In this document: piece by piece, positions 34,265-42,289 of the stretch
How positions within the stretch are numbered: position 1 is the first letter of the stretch
Layout of the letters: each line of letters starts with the position of its first letter
Assembly (NCBI RefSeq): GCF_008245225.1
Contig: NZ_VTAW01000029.1
Coordinates: 1-44,172, forward strand
DNA: 44,172 bases
Reading direction: 5' to 3'
From: Natrialba swarupiae
GTDB taxonomy: Archaea; Halobacteriota; Halobacteria; Halobacteriales; Natrialbaceae
Notes under the pieces: model-generated
Told to the model about the DNA's origin: nothing
Databases searched by the model: none
What the model saw: the letters and a program-made list of their open reading frames with translations, nothing else
Position numbers and translations under genes: made by a program

Positions 34265-35169
34265 GCAGTGCAACCCAGCGGGCGACTCGCGTTCAGGACC
34301 GGCTCGCGGACAACCGGTACGTTCGGTTCCTGCTCTCCCCGGGGCTCGGATTGTTGTGGGTGCTCGCGTTACTGTTCCTCCCGCTGACGATCATCGTCCT
34401 CTACAGTTTTTATACTGCGGGGGAGTTCGGAGCGATCGTCCCAGAGTTCACCCTGGCGAACTACCAGCGACTCTTCGGGAGTTCGACGTATCCGGTTATC
34501 ATCGCAAAATCGTTCCTGATCGGGCTCGTGACGACGCTGATAGTCCTGCCGCTTGGCTACACGCTGGGTTACTTTCTGGGACGTACTGAGTCGACCTGGA
34601 AACCACTGTTGCTCGGGCTCGTCGTCGTCCAGTTCTGGGTCCCGATCATCATCCGAACCTACGCCTGGATCCCGATCCTCGGAACCGAAGGTGTGGTCAA
34701 TCAGGCCCTTCTCTGGATCGGCCTCATCAACGAACCGCTCTCGTTGCTGTACACGATGCCAGGAATGCTCGTCGGACTCGTCGTCAGTCTGCTGCCGTTC
34801 ATGATCCTTCCAGTCTACGCCGCCGTCAGTACGATCGACGACGACGTTATCCAGGCGGCGAAGACGCTCGGCGCGAGCGACTGGCGTGCGTTCTGGGAGG
34901 TGACGTTACCGCTCTCGTGGCCGGGAATCGTCTCGGGTATCCTGTTTACGTTCATCATCGCTGCCGGCGCATTCCTCGCCCCGGAACTGCTTGGCGGCCC
35001 GGGCGAACGGATGATCGCCCCGGTGATCGCCGACGTGTTCCTGGGTGACTTTAACTGGCCGTTCGCCGCCGCACTGTCACTCGTATACTTCCTGCTGATC
35101 GGCGTCTCGCTGTACCTCTTTACGAGGAAAGCAGACCTCGAGGAAGCACTGGAGGGGGTCTCGGTATGA
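34261..35169 (+). CDS. potB: polyamine-type ABC transporter permease, PotB-like
   Basis: A 302-residue inner-membrane permease with six predicted helices; the first is LGLLWVLALLFLPLTIIVLY. The EAA loop AAKTLGASDWRAFWEVTLP (about 200-218) contacts the ATPase. VPIIIRTYAWIPILG is typical of PotB. ATG 34261 overlaps the potA stop, and a GGAGG lies 13 nt upstream. The TGA overlaps the next ATG (ATGA). Confidence 0.9.
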   Translation: MSSATQRATRVQDRLADNRYVRFLLSPGLGLLWVLALLFLPLTIIVLYSFYTAGEFGAIVPEFTLANYQRLFGSSTYPVIIAKSFLIGLVTTLIVLPLGYTLGYFLGRTESTWKPLLLGLVVVQFWVPIIIRTYAWIPILGTEGVVNQALLWIGLINEPLSLLYTMPGMLVGLVVSLLPFMILPVYAAVSTIDDDVIQAAKTLGASDWRAFWEVTLPLSWPGIVSGILFTFIIAAGAFLAPELLGGPGERMIAPVIADVFLGDFNWPFAAALSLVYFLLIGVSLYLFTRKADLEEALEGVSV

Positions 35170-35960
35170 CCGGCCAGTGGAACTGGCGAGCCGTCAAGCT
35201 GGTTTCGGCGCTCGTCTACGTGAGTATGTTCGTCCCGCTGTTGGTCGTCGTGGTCAACTCCTTCCATCCACAGCGGATGGCGAGTTTCCCACCGTCGTCG
35301 CTGACGCTGCACTGGTACGGCGAGTTCTTCGCCGATCAGATGCTTCTCGACGCGGTCTGGATGAGCACCAAAGTCGGCGTCGCGACGGCGATCTGTGCCG
35401 GAGCCGTCGGGACGCTCTCTGCGATGGGGTTCGTCCGAAAACAGTTCCCTGTCAAGAAGGGACTCGTGATCGTGATGCTCTCGCCGATGCTCGTGCCGCC
35501 GGTTATCGTCGGTCTCGCCTCGACGATGTTCTTTACCGAACTCGGCTGGGAGCGAAGCATCCTCTGGCTCGTCACGATGCACACGCTCATCGCGCTCCCG
35601 TACGCGTTTCTCATCGTCCGCAGTCGGCTCTTCCTCTTTGACGAATCGCTCGAGGAGGCGGCCCAAACGCTGGGTGCCGATCACCTGACGACGTTTCGCG
35701 AGGTGACGTTCCCGATCATCTCACCGGCGATCCTGACGGCGATGATCATCTCCTTCGTCATCTCCTTTGGCGAGTTCACTGCGACGCAGTTCTGGGTCTC
35801 GCGCGAAACGACTACCGCACCCGTCGTCATCTACACGATGCTCGAGACGCTTATCACGCCGAAGGTGAACGTCCTCGCCACGCTGGTGCTCGTGATCACG
35901 ATCGCGATTCCGATCGCCGGCATGGCGCTCCAGCGCTGGCTGGCAAGTCCAACCGAGTAG
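35166..35960 (+). CDS. potC: polyamine-type ABC transporter permease, PotC-like
   Basis: A 264-residue permease partner of the PotB-like protein. It has six helices, a large first loop (HPQRMASFPPSSLTLHWYGE) characteristic of PotC, and the EAA loop AAQTLGADHLTTFREVTFP. Translation is coupled to potB by ATGA overlap, with a GGAGG 10 nt before the ATG. It is the last gene of the transporter operon and converges head-on with the regulator gene, its stop abutting that gene's stop at 35961. Confidence 0.9.
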   Translation: MTGQWNWRAVKLVSALVYVSMFVPLLVVVVNSFHPQRMASFPPSSLTLHWYGEFFADQMLLDAVWMSTKVGVATAICAGAVGTLSAMGFVRKQFPVKKGLVIVMLSPMLVPPVIVGLASTMFFTELGWERSILWLVTMHTLIALPYAFLIVRSRLFLFDESLEEAAQTLGADHLTTFREVTFPIISPAILTAMIISFVISFGEFTATQFWVSRETTTAPVVIYTMLETLITPKVNVLATLVLVITIAIPIAGMALQRWLASPTE

Positions 35961-36497
35961 TTATCGGTCGGACGGTCCGTTATCGAGCAGTTCGAAAATT
36001 TCGGGATCCGTCCTGAATTTCAACAGATTGTGGACGACCGAGTTACGGACGTTCGAGACGACATCGCCGTAATCTCGGTAGAACTCGTGGATCCACTTCG
36101 ATTCCGCTTCGCGGCTTCGGAACATCATGATCGTCTTCCACTGGTACTCGCCATTCGAGATGAAGTACATCAGGGTGTGTTCGTCGTCCATGATGTACTC
36201 CATCGCTTCCTCCCAGTGGTCGTCAAAGTGTTCCGGATTGAACTTGAACTCGAACAGCGCGAAGTTGTAGAACTGCTCGTTCGGCAAGATTGCCTCGCGG
36301 AAGACGTCGTTTTCCCGCATCTGTCGGATCGTCTCGCTGACCGTTACGTGCGAGACGTCGATATCGTATTTGTCCGCTAACAGGCTCGCCAGTTCCCGAC
36401 TCGAGATCTGGGGGTCCGCCGCAAGTTCTCGGAGGATCTTGAGATCGCGCTCTTTGAACTCCCAGTCGACGCCATACGGTTGTGCCTGCTCACCCAT
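35961..36497 (-). CDS. winged-helix transcriptional regulator (Lrp/AsnC-like HTH)
   Basis: A 178-residue protein. Residues about 15-65 form a winged helix (ERDLKILRELAADPQISSRELASLLADKY, then SHVTVSETIRQMRENDVFR). Residues 70-165 are a separate domain (FYNFALFEFKFNPEHFDDHW, LMYFISNGEYQWKTIMMFRS) that looks like a ligand-binding or dimerisation domain but lacks the classic Lrp RAM signature. It sits directly after the transporter operon, tail to tail, so it is the best local candidate to control the transport/catabolism genes. Its own promoter has ATATTTAC at 36522-36529, about 28 nt before the ATG. Repressor or activator role is unknown. Confidence 0.75.
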   Translation of the reverse strand: MGEQAQPYGVDWEFKERDLKILRELAADPQISSRELASLLADKYDIDVSHVTVSETIRQMRENDVFREAILPNEQFYNFALFEFKFNPEHFDDHWEEAMEYIMDDEHTLMYFISNGEYQWKTIMMFRSREAESKWIHEFYRDYGDVVSNVRNSVVHNLLKFRTDPEIFELLDNGPSDR

Positions 36498-36521
36498 ACT
36501 GATGATTCACCGAGGGCACGC

Positions 36522-36529
36522 ATATTTAC
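36522..36529 (-). promoter_or_regulatory. TATA box of the winged-helix regulator gene
   Basis: On the minus strand this reads GTAAATAT, centred about 28 nt upstream of the ATG at 36497, indicating a leaderless transcript. Confidence 0.55.
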
Positions 36530-36694
36530 GTTCCGTTCGGGACGTCGTCGGAACTCTGGTCGGCGTTCGTGGTGTTCTAGCCGGTCGCCCAGCCCAGGAC
36601 AACGACCGCCGAGTTGTCCGTCCGATCGTCGACTTGCCGTCGGTCGTCCCGGTCGATCGCAAACGTTTCACCCAGTGGTACGACTAGGTAGTAC

Positions 36695-37462
36695 ATGGTC
36701 GATCGAGTGTTTATCTACCGTGCCCCCTCGACTGTCGCCGACGTCGATCAGGTCGCGGAGTGGCTCGAGGAGCGAGTCGACGCCGAGATACCCGTCAGAG
36801 AGCGGTTTCTCGAGTGCCACCGAACCGAGGATCTTCCCGAACGGTTCGCCGAGGCGCGGGTGACGTCCCCGTACGATCGTGCGACCGGGAACACGATGCT
36901 GGGGACGATCCGGTACGAAGAACGAGCGCTCGAGAACCCCGAGCGCGAGGGTGGCGTTCTCTACGACGGCGTCCAGGTTCAGCGCGCGCTCAACGCCGCG
37001 CTTCCGCCGGAGGAACGCGACCTCGAGACCGTCCACGTCGCCGTCCTCGACCGGGCGATCGGAACGTGGGGCGACCACGACGGGCGCTGGCACAAGCGAG
37101 TGAACGTCCTCGGCCAGCCCGCAGTGATCTCCGTTCCCGGGCTCTACGAAGCGCCAGCTAAACCCGAGGAGTACTACAAGGAAAAGCAACGACACGCCCT
37201 GCTCTCCGGTGACACGCCGCCACGGGAAGTACTCGAAAACCAGGTTGACGACGAGTTCCTGATCGAGAACGACCCGCGGACGACCGATGCCCTGAAGGGG
37301 TACGTTCTGCAGGCGTATCACTACCTCGAGACCGGCGAGGGGTTCTGTGACCGGGAGGAGTGTCGGCTGTTCAACGCTCACTACCACGAGGATCTGATCG
37401 ACGCGCAGTTACGCGAACCAGAGTTTTGCTCCGAGCACGCGCAACTGTACGGACGCGGATAG
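36695..37462 (+). CDS. degenerate archaemetzincin-like protein
   Basis: A 255-residue protein without signal peptide. Its C-terminal segment GFCDREECRLFNAHYHED...FCSEH has Cys218-x4-Cys223 and Cys245-x2-His248. That matches the spacing of the second (structural) zinc site of archaemetzincins (HExxHxxGxxHC-x4-CM-x17-CxxC), with a slightly longer gap and His in place of the last Cys. Where HExxHxxGxxH should stand, the protein reads AYHYLETGEGF, so the catalytic zinc site is lost. The upstream parts (GVLYDGVQVQRALNAALP, VHVAVLDRAIGTWG, VNVLGQPAVISVPGLYE) fit the metzincin layout of strand, fold and conserved loops. It is therefore probably a non-catalytic relative used for binding or regulation (inference). 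Confidence 0.6.
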   Translation: MVDRVFIYRAPSTVADVDQVAEWLEERVDAEIPVRERFLECHRTEDLPERFAEARVTSPYDRATGNTMLGTIRYEERALENPEREGGVLYDGVQVQRALNAALPPEERDLETVHVAVLDRAIGTWGDHDGRWHKRVNVLGQPAVISVPGLYEAPAKPEEYYKEKQRHALLSGDTPPREVLENQVDDEFLIENDPRTTDALKGYVLQAYHYLETGEGFCDREECRLFNAHYHEDLIDAQLREPEFCSEHAQLYGRG

Positions 37463-37589
37463 TCGATCCCGTTCGTATCGAGGTCCGTCTTTCCGGCGGT
37501 ATCCGGCATCGACCGTCACGTTCCGAGCGAAGAGCGCGGTGGTTCACTGTACGAACGCACGCGACAGGTTCTATATACCGTTATACGAT

Positions 37590-38501
37590 TTACCCGTTCG
37601 TCTCGAACACCGTGTCGAACGAACCGTCGACGATCGAGTCGGCGACCGAATCGGCGTCGAGATCCTCCGGGAGTCGCCGTGGGTACTTCCGGCGGAAGTA
37701 TCCCAGGATGTTCTCAAGGTCGCGTCGAAGGAACTCGTCGGCGTTCTCGTGGTCGGTCGGGACGGCCTGGGGCCAATCGAAGATAGTCACCCCCGCTTCG
37801 CTCACGAAGACGTTGTATTCGCTCATATCTGCGTGGACGTACCCTAGCTCGTGCGCGCGCGAGATTTCACTCACCAACAGATCGAGGACACCGACTACCT
37901 GTTCGTCCTCGAGTCGGGTTCGTGAGAGCTCGACCCCGTCCATCTTCTCCATGACGATTGCGTGACGATTTTGGCCGATCGGCTGGGGGACGGCTACGTC
38001 CGGGTAAAGCGCCTCGAGCGTCTCGTACTCTCGCTCGGCGGCTTTCCGTGCGGTGTACATCCACGAGACGTGCTCGTTGTCCGATGCGTAGTCGCGTTCC
38101 TTGTGAACCTCCCGAAAGTTCGTGTACCCTTCGCGGTGGTACTTCAGCGCGTGTGGTTTGTACGATCGCACTTCGTAGACGTCACTTTCCTTGCCGACGC
38201 CGAGTGGCGAGCCGAACTCGGTGATCGTCTCCCGCTCGGCGAACGTCCGCAACGCGAGTACGTCGTATCCCTCGAACTGGAGCGTATACCCCTCGTACTG
38301 AATGGTCTTCTTCTCGATCAGGCCTCGTTTGAGACAGCGCTCGAGGCGGTACTCGACCTCGTCTTCGGTCAGGCTAGAGTAGTCCGGCAGCTTCTCCCGC
38401 TGGACCCACTCGGAGAATCGCATTCCCTGCTCGACCCCCGACAGGAGATAGAAGTCCTCCGCCTCGAGTTCCGGAAGAAGTCCGGCGACGTTCCGCACCA
38501 T
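37590..38501 (-). CDS. rio2: RIO-type atypical serine/threonine kinase, Rio2
   Basis: A 303-residue kinase needed in archaea and eukaryotes for maturation of the small ribosomal subunit. The N-terminal winged helix (about 1-85, AEDFYLLSGVEQGMRFSEWV to LEKCLKRGLIE-like) is diagnostic of Rio2 versus Rio1. The kinase core has the nucleotide loop LGVGKESDVYEV, Lys in HALKYHREGYTNFR, hinge VMEKMDGVEL, catalytic loop YVHADMSEYNVFV (Asp and Asn) and metal motif TIFDWPQAV. It starts at ATG 38501, with a TTTTTAC TATA box (38524-38530, minus strand) 26 nt upstream. Confidence 0.92.
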   Translation of the reverse strand: MVRNVAGLLPELEAEDFYLLSGVEQGMRFSEWVQREKLPDYSSLTEDEVEYRLERCLKRGLIEKKTIQYEGYTLQFEGYDVLALRTFAERETITEFGSPLGVGKESDVYEVRSYKPHALKYHREGYTNFREVHKERDYASDNEHVSWMYTARKAAEREYETLEALYPDVAVPQPIGQNRHAIVMEKMDGVELSRTRLEDEQVVGVLDLLVSEISRAHELGYVHADMSEYNVFVSEAGVTIFDWPQAVPTDHENADEFLRRDLENILGYFRRKYPRRLPEDLDADSVADSIVDGSFDTVFETNG

Positions 38502-38523
38502 ACACGCAGTAGCCGACGTGAAC

Positions 38524-38530
38524 GTAAAAA
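38524..38530 (-). promoter_or_regulatory. TATA box of rio2
   Basis: On the minus strand this reads TTTTTAC, centred about 26 nt before the ATG at 38501, so the mRNA is expected to be leaderless. Confidence 0.5.
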
Positions 38531-39202
38531 CGTCGTGACGTGCAAATCGAGATTGGCGACTGGTCGGTAGCGTTCTCCCGTGGCGAGCGTACTGGTGTTC
38601 CAAGCCTGCACTACAGGGTCGAACTCGGTGGCGTAGCTCGGTTCGTCCCCTCAAACGATTTACTGTCAGTCAGTTCCGGCCCACTCGCGACCGGGACGGC
38701 GGTTGCGCCGGGACATCGGGACAACAGCCCGTATCAGTCGAGGTGTGGGAGGGTAGTACGATCCGAAGTTGGCCGAGCGGATATCTCGATACGAAAAATA
38801 AATCATATGTTGCGATATGAAATGTCCTGGCTCGGATGCTATCGAAAGCGTTCGGGAAGTCTGCGTCGACGCGGGACGTCGTACCAACTGCTGTACCGAC
38901 GGATCGGTGAAACCACTCCTATTTCTGCAGGTGTGCCAGTATCGACGAACAGCAGTCCGTGTGAAGGTGAACGTCTGCGGCCAGGGTTCGAATGTCAGTC
39001 CCGTTCTGTTGGAAGTGTGTCTGATGCCAACAGTTAACGGTGCATAGAGCGAACCGACGACTACCGTTCGTAGATAGCCGCGCTGGATGTGGATCCGGTC
39101 ACAGTGGGCCAAGATCTATGAATCATCGGTCACGGATAACTGAGACTGCGAGTGTTGCCGATCGCCCCACGGGATAATCCGACTGAACTCGTCGGTGCTA
39201 CT
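38531..39202. other. gene-poor intergenic region
   Basis: About 670 bases with lower GC than the neighbours and no recognisable protein. The A/T patch aaaaataaatcatat (38794-38808) could be a promoter for the 76-codon plus-strand frame at 38817-39047, but that frame is Cys-rich and without family likeness, so I do not call it. gggataatcc (39171-39180) is the probable TATA box of the following regulator gene. Confidence 0.45.
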
Positions 39203-39895
39203 ATGGTGTTAACGGCCGAAATCACGGTTTCGACGGATACGTTCGCTCTCGGCAGCCTGTTCGAGACGTTCCCGAACGCAGTCGTCGAGTTCGAACCGGT
39301 AGTGCCACTACAGGGTGACCGAGAGACGAACACCCCGCTCGTCTGGATCACCGGTGTCGAACCGGAGCGGTTACTACCGGCCCTGCGCAAGACCGACGAC
39401 GTCGAAGCCGTCCAACGGCTCGCAACCGTCGACGAGAACGTCCTGTTAGAACTCGAGTGGGGCGACGATCTCGACGGAATCGTCCAACCACTGCTCGACA
39501 CCGGTGGGCGACTCCTCACCGCCAGAGGGACAGCAACCAACTGGAAGTTCGACCTGCTTTTCGACTCACACGTGTCGCTTTCGGAGTTCAACATGACGGT
39601 CACGAACAACGGGATTCCGGTTACGTTACGTAAACTCTCCAGTTCGACGGTCCAGCGAGAGCCCAGCGACGGCGATTCCGATCGCTCGATCCTACCGAAT
39701 CACCGAGAGACACTGTTACTGGCCTACCACAGCGGTTACTACGATACGCCACGCGAGTGCCAACTCGCCGAGCTCGCGTCGAAAGAGGACGTAAGCGACA
39801 GCGCGCTGTCGAAGCGACTTCGCCGTGCAACTGCGAGCCTGATCGAACGGACGCTTCTCGACGATGAAAGCGTCGGTGACCCGAGTTACGAGTGA
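39203..39895 (+). CDS. Bat-type HTH transcriptional regulator
   Basis: A 230-residue regulator of the bacterio-opsin-activator class found throughout haloarchaea. The N-terminal ~150 residues form the usual small-molecule or protein sensing domain (EITVSTDTFALGSLFETFP, VWITGVEPERLLPALR, EWGDDLDGIVQPLLDTGG). The C-terminal HTH_10 domain spans about 168-225 (LPNHRETLLLAYHSGYYDTPRECQ, LAELASKEDVSDSALSKRLRRA, IERTL). There are no PAS or GAF domains, so it is the short form. The TATA-like GATAAT at 39173-39178, 27 nt upstream, supports ATG 39203. Target genes are unknown; the nearest downstream genes are the secreted acidic-protein family. Confidence 0.88.
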   Translation: MVLTAEITVSTDTFALGSLFETFPNAVVEFEPVVPLQGDRETNTPLVWITGVEPERLLPALRKTDDVEAVQRLATVDENVLLELEWGDDLDGIVQPLLDTGGRLLTARGTATNWKFDLLFDSHVSLSEFNMTVTNNGIPVTLRKLSSSTVQREPSDGDSDRSILPNHRETLLLAYHSGYYDTPRECQLAELASKEDVSDSALSKRLRRATASLIERTLLDDESVGDPSYE

Positions 39896-40319
39896 GACGG
39901 ATGCTGTCGTACGGGCTGCGATGACTGGTCGTCGGTCGACACTCGCCAGCCGGCGATCGACCGGGACAGACACGTTGCGGTCCGTATCAGTCGGTGTCGG
40001 TGAGTACCCAGTCCGTCCTGCGGTCGCGCCGGTAGAGCAGATCTCGGTCGGTACGGAGATCCCGTCCGTTCCGACGTACAGCTTCAGTTGTGAACCGACT
40101 CTCCGTATGCTGGGAGAATTGCGCGTTCAGTTGTGAGGCGTGTCAGTGAACACACACCGTTCAGAGCTGTCTGTGGGGGTTTACCTCTACTGGTCGGGTC
40201 CGTTCACCCGGTGACAGGGAGGTTCACGCCGAGACAGTAATCGGTGCTACTGCAGAGTGGACGAACGAAGGCTGGCACGCGAGTCGAGCGAACGATCAGA
40301 ACCCCACACGCCACGAGAC
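39896..40319. other. intergenic region before the secreted acidic-protein genes
   Basis: No gene is supported. There are short repeated words (cagttgtga at 40084 and 40129) and an imperfect inverted repeat gtgtcagtgaacacac (40140-40155). No strong TATA box sits at the leaderless distance from the ATG at 40320, so that operon may have a leader. Confidence 0.4.
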
Positions 40320-40763
40320 ATGACAGACAAAAACCAGAATCAGACAGGCGATACGAGGCGAGCGTTCATCAGGAACGGAACACTCGCGGCCACCGCACTC
40401 GCGGTTGGGACTGGAGCGACGACCACCGCCACCGCGGCCCCCGACGAAGACGCCGTCCTCCACGGGAGAGATTACTATCCGGACGTCGACTTCGATATCC
40501 TGACCCAGTTCGGAACGGGGACGCGAAACAACTTCCTCGAGGAGTACGACCCGGATGAGGACGTGTTCACCGATCCGGACGACTGGGAGGTGTTCGTCAT
40601 CCGAATCGACATCGGCGAGAGTGAGGGCGAGCTGGGACACCTGATGCTCGACGTCGACAACGACGAGCCGGACGTCGACCCCGGCGACTCGGGCTCGATG
40701 GGCGAAATTGGCTCGTTTCGCGATCCCGAACGAAATCTGATCGAAACGGAGGTCGATCTCTGA
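40320..40763 (+). CDS. Tat-exported protein, paralog 1 of a three-member family
   Basis: A 147-residue protein with a Tat signal (DTRRAFIRNGTLAATALAVGTGA). The mature domain of about 105 residues shares a pattern with 40766-41404 and 42429-43034: RDYYPDVDFDILTQF, FLEEYDPDEDVF, DDWEVFVIRIDIGE, GELGHLMLD, GDSGSMGEIGSFRDPERNLIETEVDL. It stops right after this domain and lacks the acidic tail and DDGILG end of the other two. It has no catalytic motif. Many Asp/Glu side chains suggest a salt-adapted or cation-binding extracellular protein (inference). The next paralog starts 2 nt downstream, so the two form an operon. Confidence 0.7.
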   Translation: MTDKNQNQTGDTRRAFIRNGTLAATALAVGTGATTTATAAPDEDAVLHGRDYYPDVDFDILTQFGTGTRNNFLEEYDPDEDVFTDPDDWEVFVIRIDIGESEGELGHLMLDVDNDEPDVDPGDSGSMGEIGSFRDPERNLIETEVDL

Positions 40764-40765
40764 TC

Positions 40766-41404
40766 ATGACGTCAAACGATCGAAACCAGACGGACGAGCC
40801 AGCGGACTCCCGAACACTGGAGACAGCCACAGCAACCGCAGTCGTGGCCGGTGGCGGTATCGCGGCCACCGCGGGTACTGCAACGGCCCAGGACACCGAG
40901 GACGTCGTCGTCAAAGCGAGAGATTACTACCCCAACGAAGAGTTCGTCGTCCTGACCGATTTCGAGGAACGAAATCGAAGCGAGTTCCTCGAGGAGTACG
41001 ACGACGGCGAAGACGCATTCGACGACCACGACGACTGGAACGTCTACTCGATACTCATCGAGGCCGGCGAGCCGGCGGGGGAATTAGCGGTCATGATGAT
41101 CGACAACGACGTGGATCCGAGCCCGGGCGACCGAGGGACGATGGGCGAGTCGCCGTCGTTCTGGAATACCGAATGGGATCTGCTCGAGGTCGACGCCACG
41201 TTCAACGATGAGGAGGATGAGAACGACGAAGACGATGACGACGAAGACGATGACGACGAAGACGAAGCCGATGACGACGAAGACGATAACGACGAAGCCG
41301 ATGACGACGAAGCCGATGACGACGAAGCCGATGACGACGAAGACGATAACGACGAAGCCGATGACGACAATGACGAGGAGAACGACGACGGAATCCTCGG
41401 CTGA
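40766..41404 (+). CDS. secreted protein with Asp/Glu repeat tail, paralog 2
   Basis: A 212-residue protein starting 2 nt after paralog 1. The N-terminus has a hydrophobic signal-like stretch (TATATAVVAGGGIAATAGTATA) but only a single Arg (SRTLE), so the twin-arginine motif seen in paralogs 1 and 3 is lost. It is either exported differently or not exported. The core repeats the family pattern (ARDYYPNEEFVVLTDF, FLEEYDDGEDAF, DDWNVYSILIEAGE, GTMGESPSF, DLLEVDATF). The last ~65 residues are almost only Asp, Glu, Asn and Ala in 5-residue units (DEADD/DEDDN), ending DEENDDGILG, the same end as paralog 3. Confidence 0.7.
   Translation: MTSNDRNQTDEPADSRTLETATATAVVAGGGIAATAGTATAQDTEDVVVKARDYYPNEEFVVLTDFEERNRSEFLEEYDDGEDAFDDHDDWNVYSILIEAGEPAGELAVMMIDNDVDPSPGDRGTMGESPSFWNTEWDLLEVDATFNDEEDENDEDDDDEDDDDEDEADDDEDDNDEADDDEADDDEADDDEDDNDEADDDNDEENDDGILG
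41225..41365 (+). repeat. 15-bp coding repeat array (acidic tail)
   Basis: There are nine units of 15 bp (gacgaagacgatgac, gacgaagccgatgac or gacgaagacgataac): two at 41225-41254, a 6-bp partial, then seven at 41261-41365. Each unit codes for five residues (DEDDD, DEADD, DEDDN). The frame is kept throughout, so units can be gained or lost without harming the downstream DDGILG end. Confidence 0.9.
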
Positions 41405-41657
41405 CGACACCGCTTTCGGTAGCCGGTCGTGTCTGTAGGGCCCGCCAATGTTACGGGCTGGGAGGGGTCTCTCCCAGTCGATTGCCGCCCGTCTGCGATC
41501 GACCGGCGACCAGTCATCGCAAACCGTCTGCGCCGTAGCCGGATGGCGGTCTCGGGCGGCTACGCGAGTTGCGATCGCGGTCGGTTCTGGAAGCGAGCCA
41601 GGGATCGGCCTGCGACTCGTTATCGAGCTGGTGTGGAATGGCGTCGACCGACCGCGT

Positions 41658-41677
41658 CCCGTTCACTTGTGAACGGG
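41658..41677. repeat. perfect 9-bp inverted repeat with 2-base centre
   Basis: cccgttcac tt gtgaacggg. As RNA it would make a tight stem, limited by the very short loop. As DNA it is a near-palindromic protein-binding candidate. Nothing adjacent decides between these. Confidence 0.5.
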
Positions 41678-42124
41678 CCCTCTATGCAGGCCCGTGTACG
41701 TCGGATCCGGCGCAATCGTCGCCTGATCCGACTTCCTTCGGACGGCCGTCACAACACCCCGTGTCAGTCGTTTCGACAGTTTTCGTAACGGACACACACT
41801 GGGGACTTATGATCCTCGTCGGTGGAGAGAGACCCGTTCGTGCCAGTCGAGTAGCTCGCAGGAAGTGAAGAGTTGTAAGTTCCCGAACACGTCACTACGG
41901 AGATTAGTGGCCGCGAACACCGACAACGCCGTCGACCGTGTCACCACCACCACCGAACTGGGACGGTACGGCTGACGGATTGACCGAACAGTTTGCGAAC
42001 GAACGCTAGCGTGTAGCCAGGCGTAACGATCCTTTCACGCACCCTCGGTCGAGCGTGAAGAGCCATCGCCTCGCGACGCCTTCCGATACGACGCACCCAT
42101 GAACGAAACTCGAGGGAGCGGGCC

Positions 42125-42289
42125 GTGACGAACGCGCCCGGTGACGATCTCGTACGATCTGTCGTACGGCAGTGGCTGTTCAATCGCGACCCACCTGCAA
42201 TCAAAGCGGTACATCGCCGGCTTGACCGAAACGCCGTTCGAACCGACCGTGTTTCGCTCGTTGCACTCGAGTGGCTCACTGGGCGCTGA
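42125..42289 (+). CDS. possible small protein of 54 residues
   Basis: A GTG-started frame reading MTNAPGDDLVRSVVRQWLF, then PPAIKAVHRRLDRNAVRTD, ending SLVALEWLTGR. The composition looks helical and protein-like, with mixed acidic/basic residues and no Ser/Arg-rich shadow character. It lies in otherwise empty DNA. No TATA box or SD site was recognised and no family is known to me. It may be a chance frame. Confidence 0.3.
   Translation: MTNAPGDDLVRSVVRQWLFNRDPPAIKAVHRRLDRNAVRTDRVSLVALEWLTGR

Noticed and set aside
31877-36497. Firm assignment of the transporter to spermidine/putrescine
   Set aside because: The family is clear, but related binding proteins take other nitrogen compounds, and no ligand-specific residues could be verified by eye. 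The symbols potD/A/B/C denote family only.
38817-39047. 76-codon plus-strand frame with many cysteines after an A/T patch
   Set aside because: No family likeness, no regular CxxC pairs, no SD or properly spaced TATA. The composition fits chance reading of lower-GC intergenic DNA.
41225-41365. Regular short repeats as a CRISPR array
   Set aside because: The 15-bp units are contiguous, without spacers, and code in frame for an acidic tail.
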